A stretch of DNA of 64,000 nucleotides, taken from positions 23,613,947 to 23,677,946 of the forward strand of contig JAVTVX010000015.1 in assembly GCA_033439265.1 (NCBI GenBank), written 5' to 3'. Shown here piece after piece: positions 58,177 through 64,000 of this stretch (its first letter is position 1; every line of letters starts with the position of its first letter). Source of the DNA: Dillenia suffruticosa. Lineage: Eukaryota > Streptophyta > Magnoliopsida > Dilleniales > Dilleniaceae. The translations under genes and the position numbers were made by a program. Below the pieces are notes generated by a model that was not told the DNA's origin, searched no databases, and saw nothing but the letters and a program-made list of their open reading frames with translations.

Positions 58177-58720
58177 CACTACAAAATTAAAAAATTATCT
58201 TGACGGCAACATTTATTGTTGGTAAGTTTTACTTACGTTTTTTTGAAACTATATAGACTATTGTGGTTTAAATAGTCAGAAATACTATGTATTTTTCTAC
58301 AGTTTTAAAATGGTCGTCAACAAAAGTTTTTCAACTGTGGCTAAAGATCGCATAGCGTTTGTATAAACAATATTTTATACTTACGGATATAAACACATCT
58401 GTATTTATAATACTGTATACTTACGGCTATAACTTATATCATCGCTAAATATTGGTTTTGTAGGGATGAATTGAAAGGCTTCTGTATAAGTAATACCCTA
58501 TCCTTACGGCTATAACTTGTGATCACTAAATATAGGTTTTTGTAGTCACGATTTGAAAGTCATATGTATAAACAATGTTATATCCTTACCGTTATAACTT
58601 GTGATCACTAAATATAGGCTAAATATAGGTTTTGTAGTCACAATTTGAAAGGCATTTGTATATGTATCAGCAATGCTCTATCGTTGCAATTTTGATCAAT
58701 TATTTGAACACTCTCTCTAT
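58177..58720 (+). mobile_element. CACTA-like transposon end with subterminal repeats
   Basis: CACTACAAAA at 58177-58186 is the classic terminal motif of CACTA elements. It is followed by about four diverged tandem copies of an ~80-bp unit (TTACGGCTATAACTTGTGAT, CACTAAATATAGGTTTTGTAG) at 58380-58685, as in subterminal arrays. The opposite end and transposase are not found. Confidence 0.45.
58421..58685 (+). repeat. ~80-bp tandem repeat, about three copies
   Basis: Units start near 58421, 58500 and 58575, each with CTTAC.G.TATAACTT, CTAAATAT.GGTTTTGTAG and ATTTGAAAG. Likely the subterminal repeats of the CACTA-like end. Confidence 0.75.
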
Positions 58721-58801
58721 AGCACTACTATAACTTGGGGTATAACTTGTGATGGGTAAATATATGTACTTTTCTTTAGTAAGTTGGTAACTTAGTAACT
58801 A

Positions 58802-58895
58802 GTGACGTTTTAAAGCATAAACATCTCATGCGAGTAAATAAGGAATGTGTAGTGATGTTTTAAAACATCTCATGCACAAGTAAATAAGGAATGTT
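58802..58895 (+). repeat. ~47-bp tandem duplication
   Basis: Two copies of a unit with GTGA.GTTTTAAA and ACATCTCATG...AGTAAATAAGGAATGT at 58802-58849 and 58852-58895. Confidence 0.8.
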
Positions 58896-59004
58896 TATGA
58901 TGGAGATTACTAACCAACCCCAACTGACTCTATGACTCCCCGCAGTTATTATCCACCGTCTATATAGAGTCCATCGTCTATATATATATATTATAGAGTT
59001 ATAT

Positions 59005-59480
59005 TGAGTGTGTTAATTAATTAGTATAAGGGTTGTTTTTGTGAGTGAGAGTGGATAAAGAAGTAATAAGATACAAAGGTAAAAATGTTATAAATGTGAT
59101 AAGGTATTGAGATAGTAAGTCGCAGTAAGGTATGGTAAGGTGAAAATATTATAAAGGTGATAAGATATTAACATGATAAGTTGCAGTAAGTTATGGTAAG
59201 TAAATGTGGAAAGGTTTTAAAGGTGATAAAGTATTAACATGTGGTAAGTTGCGGTAAGTTATGATAAGATATGATAAGTGTAGGATACGTAGAATATGGT
59301 AAAGGTTGGTTGGTAATGGTAAGCTTGGTAATTTTTTCCATTTTCATTATATACTTTAATTATCTCTTTTAATTTTTTATTTTATATAATTTTTTGTTTT
59401 TTTAAATTTATGAAATATATTTGTATGTCTATATAATTTATTTATATGTGGAACTTGTATACCAGTCGGGGAATAGTTGT
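59005..59480 (+). repeat. GGTAAG-rich duplicated block, copy 1
   Basis: About 430-475 bp that recurs at 59985-60420: starts GTGTTAATTAATTAGTATAA.GG, is dense in GATAAG/GGTAAG motifs, then TAGGATACGTAGAATATG and an AT-rich end with TATGTGGAAC. No coding capacity; family not recognised. Confidence 0.85.
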
Positions 59481-59636
59481 AAATTATATATATATGACAT
59501 TAGAAATGAACTAAGTAAAAATATGATACTAATTATATAAAATTAATAATAATGTATAATAATATAATATTATATTAAATATATTATATTATATTATAAT
59601 AATGTAATAAATTATTATATATATTACATTGTCATG

Positions 59637-59690
59637 TGCCTGTGCGGCATAGCCGCGAGTGCCCGTACTGCTCAACCACGAGGGCAATAA
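59637..59690. other. GC-rich islet 1 with the hairpin-family motif
   Basis: A 50-bp GC-rich patch in otherwise (TA)-rich DNA: GTGCGGCATAGCCGCGAG and TGCCCGTACTGCTCAACC...GAGGGCA, a diverged form of the hairpin motif at 63185-63211. Confidence 0.6.
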
Positions 59691-59984
59691 TATATTTATA
59701 TATATTACTATACATTACTACTATATTACTATAAGTTACTATTATATTATATTATATTTATGTAGATAATATATATAATATGTAATAGTTACTATTATGT
59801 TACTATATATTAAAGTAATATTTACTATTTATTACTATACATTACTAATATATTAACATATAATATATATGTAATATATAGTTGTATTATATTTATATAC
59901 TATTACATATATATATATAATATGTAATAGTTATTATTGTAATATATATTTGTACTATATAATATGTAATGGTAAAATTTACTG

Positions 59985-60420
59985 TGTTAATTAATTAGTA
60001 TAATGGTTGTTTTTGTAAGTGAGAATGGATAAAAAAAGTAATAAGATATAAATACGGAAAGATTATAAAGGTAATAAGGTATTGAGATGGTAAGTTGCGG
60101 TAAGGTATTGTAGAAAGGATATAAAGGTGATAAAGTATTGATATGTGGTAAGTTGCGATAAGTTATGGTAAGGTACGATAAGTGTAGGATACGTAGAATA
60201 TGATATGGAATATGGTAAGATTGATAATGGTAAGGGTTGGTTGGTAATGATAACGTTGATAATTTTTCCATTTTCATTATAAATTTTAATTATCTCTCTT
60301 AATTTTTTATTTTACATAATTTTTTGTTTTTCTAAATTTATGAAATACATTTATGTGTCTATATAATTTATATGTGGAACTAATATGGCAGCCGAGAAAT
60401 AATTGTAACTTGTAATTTGT
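59985..60420 (+). repeat. GGTAAG-rich duplicated block, copy 2
   Basis: Second copy of the 59005-59480 block, same orientation, start-to-start distance about 980 bp. It ends in short TTGTAATTTGTAA repeats. Confidence 0.85.
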
Positions 60421-60619
60421 AATTTGTAACGTTTATTAAGAAAAAAAAGTTTGTTAACAAAAAGTTTAGGTTAGAATAGAGAAAAAAAAAAGAAAAGGAA
60501 AAAAATAGAGTGAGAGTGAGATAAGGAAAAAAGGAGAAAGGTGTAGTAAGACAATAGAATGGAAAAAAAAAGGAGAGTGATATAGAAAGAAAGGAGAGAA
60601 AAAAAAAAAAGACATGGAC

Positions 60620-60765
60620 AGAGGGCAAAAATGCTGCCTTGGGAGGTAGAGTGGCACAGGCCTGCGCGGCTGTACTGCACGGGCCAGCGCGGCTGTACCG
60701 TGCAAGCAAGAACACATGCGTACGAGCTGCCCATGCCATGAAGCGCGCGCAACACACATGATGGT
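60620..60765. other. GC-rich islet 2
   Basis: About 145 bp of CpG-rich sequence between an A/G-rich tract and AT-rich DNA. It contains two tandem ~23-bp units GCGCGGCTGTAC (60665 and 60689 approx.) followed by GCACGGGCCA and CGTGCAAGCA. Short overlapping frames here look like artefacts of low stop density. Confidence 0.65.
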
Positions 60766-60919
60766 TATAAATATTGAATTATATAATTTTTCTCTTATTG
60801 TGGTTTTAAATTAACAACCACATACACAATTCTATTCCTATTCAATTCATTCATAGAAATCCAAATGCTCCAAAAATTAAAAAAAAAAGTGTATATATAT
60901 CGTAAATATTAAAAATCTA

Positions 60920-61440
60920 GGCATAAGTTGTAATAAGTTAAGTTGTAATAGGATTGAGTATGATAAGTTGTAATATGATTGTAATAGGATAAAAGATTAT
61001 AATAGGAAAGTGATAATTTGTGATAAAAAGTGATAAAAAAATTAGTAAGGATACAGTAAGGTGCTAAGTTGTGATAATTTTGAGAATAAAAAAAAGTTGT
61101 TAAGGATATAGTAAGATGACAAGTTGTGATAATTTTAACAATGATAAGAGATTGTAAGATGGTAAAGAGGTGGTAAGGAGTAAATTGTGATAATTTTGAA
61201 ATTGATAAGAGATATTGTGATAATTTTGAAAATGATAAGAAATTGTATGTTTTGAAAGAGTAGAGCGGTAGCAAGGTTGTAGTAAGGTAGTAAGTGACAA
61301 GTGTGCAGAGTGGTAAGTTGGTGGTAAGAAGTGCAAGTAAGTGTGTGGTAAGTTAGTGCTAAGCAATGGAGTGTTGTGATGTGCTGTGCAGTGCTGGTAA
61401 GTTGGTGGTAAATTTGGTATAGGTAGTAAGTAAAATAAAT
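60920..61440 (+). repeat. GATAAG/GTAAG motif-rich degenerate repeat
   Basis: Dense short words TAAGTTGTGATAATTTTGA, GGTAAG, GTAGTAAG in irregular arrangement, related in style to the blocks at 59005 and 59985 but not simply alignable. Confidence 0.65.
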
Positions 61441-61610
61441 AACTTAATTGGAATTGTACTAAGTTTACTAAAATGAGTAGTTAAGATCAGCATGGTAATT
61501 TTAATAAGATGAATCGTTAAGATGAGTAGTTGAGTATAGTGTTTTTGCTGCTTTGATCATCCTTGCTTCATCCTACTTTGATCTCGCATGCTTGCGTGGT
61601 GCTTTCATAA

Positions 61611-61800
61611 TTTAATTGTAGGATAAGAAAAAATTATTTGTATTGATATTACATTTGAACAGAGAAAATTTATATACAACACCTACTTTAATTCATCATT
61701 CCTCGCTGCTTTGATCCATCATTTGATTGTAGGATTTTTTGAGAAAAAAAATTATTTGTATTGATATTGTATTTGAGTAGAAAAAATTTATGTACAACAC
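61611..61800 (+). repeat. ~75-bp tandem duplication
   Basis: TTGTAGGAT..GA.AAAAA, ATTATTTGTATTGATATT and TTTAT.TACAACAC occur in the same order at 61611-61682 and 61722-61800. Confidence 0.85.
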
Positions 61801-62929
61801 AACTTCTTTTCTAACAAAATTATTACAATTTTCAAGAAAATAATTACAATTTGAAATTTCAAAATTTTCACAATTTTTGTTTTCCTTTGTTGTGGATTTT
61901 CCTTTCTTTTCCTAACACTCGTTCAATTTTTTTCTCCTTATTTCCTCCATCTTCGACATGATTTCAGGACGAACAATATTATGGTGAAATATTAGAAGTT
62001 TGAGAAAATATTTTTTTCTCAAAAAATTAAGATCTTGCAATGGTAAATGTTATTATGGTAAGTTCGTAAATTATTTTGTGGTAAGTGTTATCATGCGTAG
62101 CAAGTGTTACCATGGTAAGTTCGTAATTTTTTTTTTTTTTTTATATTTCAACTCATACAACTATTACATTTGACTATTTTTTATTTCCATTACTGTTTTA
62201 TTTTTTTCTAGTTTTTTGTTTTTCATGAAGAACTTTCATAAATAAATTTAAACCATTAAGTAAAAAAAATTATATATTTAATACATTTACTACGAAATCA
62301 GAAAATCATCTACAAAAATATATATTTATCTAAACAATAAACAATTACATATGATATTTAAATATCTCAAAAATAATAAAAGTTGAATGGAAAAGAAAAG
62401 GAAAAAAAAAAAAAGAAAAGTTGAATGGGAAAAATGATAAGGAAAATAAAAGAAGGTGAAACGAAAAGAAAAAAACGGTTGTCTCAAAACAGGAAAGTGA
62501 GGCATTCCCGGTGCATGGTAATTTTTAATTTGTTTGAGAAAATGCATCGGGGCATAGTAATTTTTAATTGGTGATATGTGCAATTGGCTACAATGAAAGT
62601 ATAAAAAAATTTAGAATTATTTTGACATACAAATGCACCATTTTTTAATAATATAATAATATCAATTTTACATTATTATATAATACATACGTATTACTAT
62701 ATATATTATTATATATATTATCATAAATTATATTATTGTTGAGTTTAGCATATCAATATTATTTCAAATTATAATATACTAATAATTTAAAAAATTTATA
62801 TATTTAATTACAAATATTAACCAAAATATATAATATTAATAAGTGAGAGTGAGATAGAAAAAGGAAAAAAAAAAAAAAGAGTGAGATAGAGAGGAAGGAA
62901 GAGAGGAAAAAAAAAAAGAAAAATATCAT
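61801..62929. other. AT-rich sequence, no element recognised
   Basis: Low-complexity AT-rich DNA with A-rich and T-rich runs, and a short repeat ATGGTAAGTTCGTAA at about 62055 and 62113. No coding similarity. Confidence 0.5.
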
Positions 62930-62934
62930 GTATG

Positions 62935-63040
62935 TGGGAAATTGTGGTGTAGTGGTAGATGTTGTCAAACTTCCGCCCTCATAACTTAGGTTTGAACCCA
63001 CCCGCACACAAACTCATACATTTTTGGCATAAAAAAAAGG
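62935..63040 (+). mobile_element. tRNA-derived SINE-like element
   Basis: It has an internal RNA polymerase III promoter: A box TGGTGTAGTGG (62945-62955) and B box GGTTTGAACCC (62989-62999), 33 nt apart as in tRNAs. A short 3' part ends GGCATAAAAAAAA at about 63038. The tRNA cloverleaf is not conserved, so this is a SINE or tRNA-like relic, not a tRNA gene. Left and right target duplications were not found. Confidence 0.55.
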
Positions 63041-63535
63041 GCGTGCGGGTGCCTGCACTTGATGGGGTCTGCCTGCGCGGGCGCCTGCGTGCGCACATCG
63101 TGTATGCCCGTGCAGGCATGCCCGTGCGTGCCCGCGCATGCAGGGGCATGGTTGTGGGTGTTGGCATACACGGTTCCACCATGCTGCCTGTACGGTTGAG
63201 CCGTGCAGGCATGCCTGCGTGTGCCCGGGCATGCCAGGGCATGGCTGCGTAGGCACCTGCGTGCGCGCGCATCAAGGGCATGCCTATGCGGGTGCCTGCG
63301 TATACATGCTGGGGCGCGAGTGAGCGCACCCACACATGCAGGGCCTACCTGTGTGGGTGCTTGTGTGCGCGCACTAGCATACACAGTTCCACTGTGCTAC
63401 CATGTGGTTGAGCCCTGTGGGCATCCCCGCATGGTACCGGGTACTACGCATGGCGCACATGCGGGGGCATGCCAACGCGGGAGCTAGCATGTGCAATTTC
63501 ACTGTTCTACCCACACAGTTGAGCCGTGCGCAACC
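63041..63535. repeat. GC-rich island 3: CpG/purine-pyrimidine repeat array with hairpins
   Basis: About 495 bp, strongly GC-rich with many GTGCGC/GCATGC alternations. A subunit starting GCATACACGGTTCCAC (63163), GCATACACAGTTCCAC (63381) and GCATGTGCAATTTCAC (63488) recurs at 218 and 107 bp, each followed by a GTTGAGCC segment. At 63185-63211 an 11-bp stem TGCCTGTACGG/CCGTGCAGGCA encloses the loop TTGAG. Overlapping long open frames on both strands reflect the lack of AT-rich stops. Confidence 0.7.
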
Positions 63536-64000
63536 AACCGCTTAATTTAAAATTTTAATATCATTAATTTAAATAATGTAATGATATTAAATTAATAATT
63601 TTATAATATAGTGTTATAATTTATTTTTTATTGTTAGATAATATAGTATTATAATATGAAATCACGATAATAATACATTAATTATGAATATTATATAATT
63701 TTATATAAATTCTAAAAAAACAATTAACAATATTAATATTAAAACATTAAAAATTTACCATTTTAATATTTACAATTTATCATTTTAACATTTCAATGAT
63801 AACTCCATAATAAAATCTCTAATTTTTACGTCAAGAATAATTTTTCCACCCACATCCAATTTAATCAAATTTCGTGCCAAAAACAATTTATCAGATCTAA
63901 TCCAATTTAATCAAATTTCTCTTTTTCATTCCAATTTTTCAGTTTAGCTCCAATTTAATCAAATTTTTTCACACTAAAAAGCCTAAAAACTGCTCCGTAT
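63536..64000. other. AT-rich right edge, nothing recognised
   Basis: Abrupt return to AT-rich DNA with ATTAATA-type runs and TTTAATCAAATTT repeats near 63850-63965. No coding similarity. Confidence 0.5.

Noticed and set aside
58850..58854. TAGTG as the right end of the CACTA-like element
   Set aside because: Only seven bases match the inverted end and the flanking triplets (ACT and ATG) do not agree.
58380..58900. CRISPR-like regularly spaced repeats
   Set aside because: The units are diverged and adjoin directly without unique spacers; plant context and a CACTA-type end explain them.
60380..60759. Three overlapping minus-strand frames near GC islet 2
   Set aside because: Phe/Ser/Leu-rich translations of purine-rich low-complexity DNA in all three frames; no real gene signal.
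62945..62999. A tRNA gene
   Set aside because: A and B boxes are present but the acceptor and anticodon stems do not pair; it fits a SINE head better.
62979..63384. Long overlapping open frames on both strands (118 and 132 codons)
   Set aside because: They overlap in several frames over a GC-rich repeat with few possible stops, have no recognisable domain, and are rich in repeated His/Ala/Arg.

Overview
This window is nuclear DNA from a flowering plant, probably a dicot or another non-grass angiosperm; the species cannot be told from the sequence. The evidence is two intron-split genes with plant-type homologues, GT-AG splice sites in AT-rich introns, and plant retrotransposons of the copia, gypsy, L1 and RTE types. 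No bacterial, organellar or viral gene arrangement is seen.

Left half (1-31.5 kb): two genes diverge from a shared promoter near 12.96-13.09 kb. On the minus strand, 1951-10901 (with a 5' leader exon near 12.77-12.96 kb) encodes a DHHC-type protein S-acyltransferase of about 331 aa, most like Arabidopsis PAT11. On the plus strand, 13091-31465 has eight exons encoding a secretory-pathway protein of about 1120 aa. It joins thioredoxin-like modules (one with an intact WCGFC site) to a C-terminal AlgH/YqgE (DUF179, UPF0301) domain. Both reading frames are intact across every junction I assigned. Transposon debris swells their introns: a gag-deleted copia element with a TAAAA target duplication, a second copia tail and a hAT-like MITE (acyltransferase intron 2); an L1 fragment (leader intron); half a chromovirus-type gypsy element (thioredoxin-gene intron 2); a gypsy gag relic between two old LTRs, a foldback element and an L1 scrap (intron 6).

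Right half (32-64 kb): no host gene is visible. From left to right it holds a 6-kb L1 LINE on the minus strand with RNase H but damaged catalytic residues; a full-length RTE LINE (40642-44522) nested in an older RTE copy and flanked by an identical 15-bp duplication; a copia element (from about 46.8 to 52.8 kb) split by a 2.86-kb LTR-like insertion with a 5-bp duplication; an opposing copia gag relic; and a 2.46-kb element with about 160-bp terminal inverted repeats that carries two exons of a Zim17/DNL-type zinc-finger gene, so a probable Pack-MULE. The last 6 kb is AT-rich, with a CACTA-like end, a duplicated ~430-bp block full of GGTAAG/GATAAG motifs, a tRNA-derived SINE-like promoter, and GC-rich CpG-dense islands that share a hairpin motif.

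The two host genes need not share a pathway: one palmitoylates membrane proteins, the other is a predicted thiol-redox or chaperone-like luminal protein of unknown role. Their link is the divergent promoter. The least explained sequence is the GC-island/hairpin family at 59.6-63.5 kb; the Pack-MULE is the best candidate for new biology.
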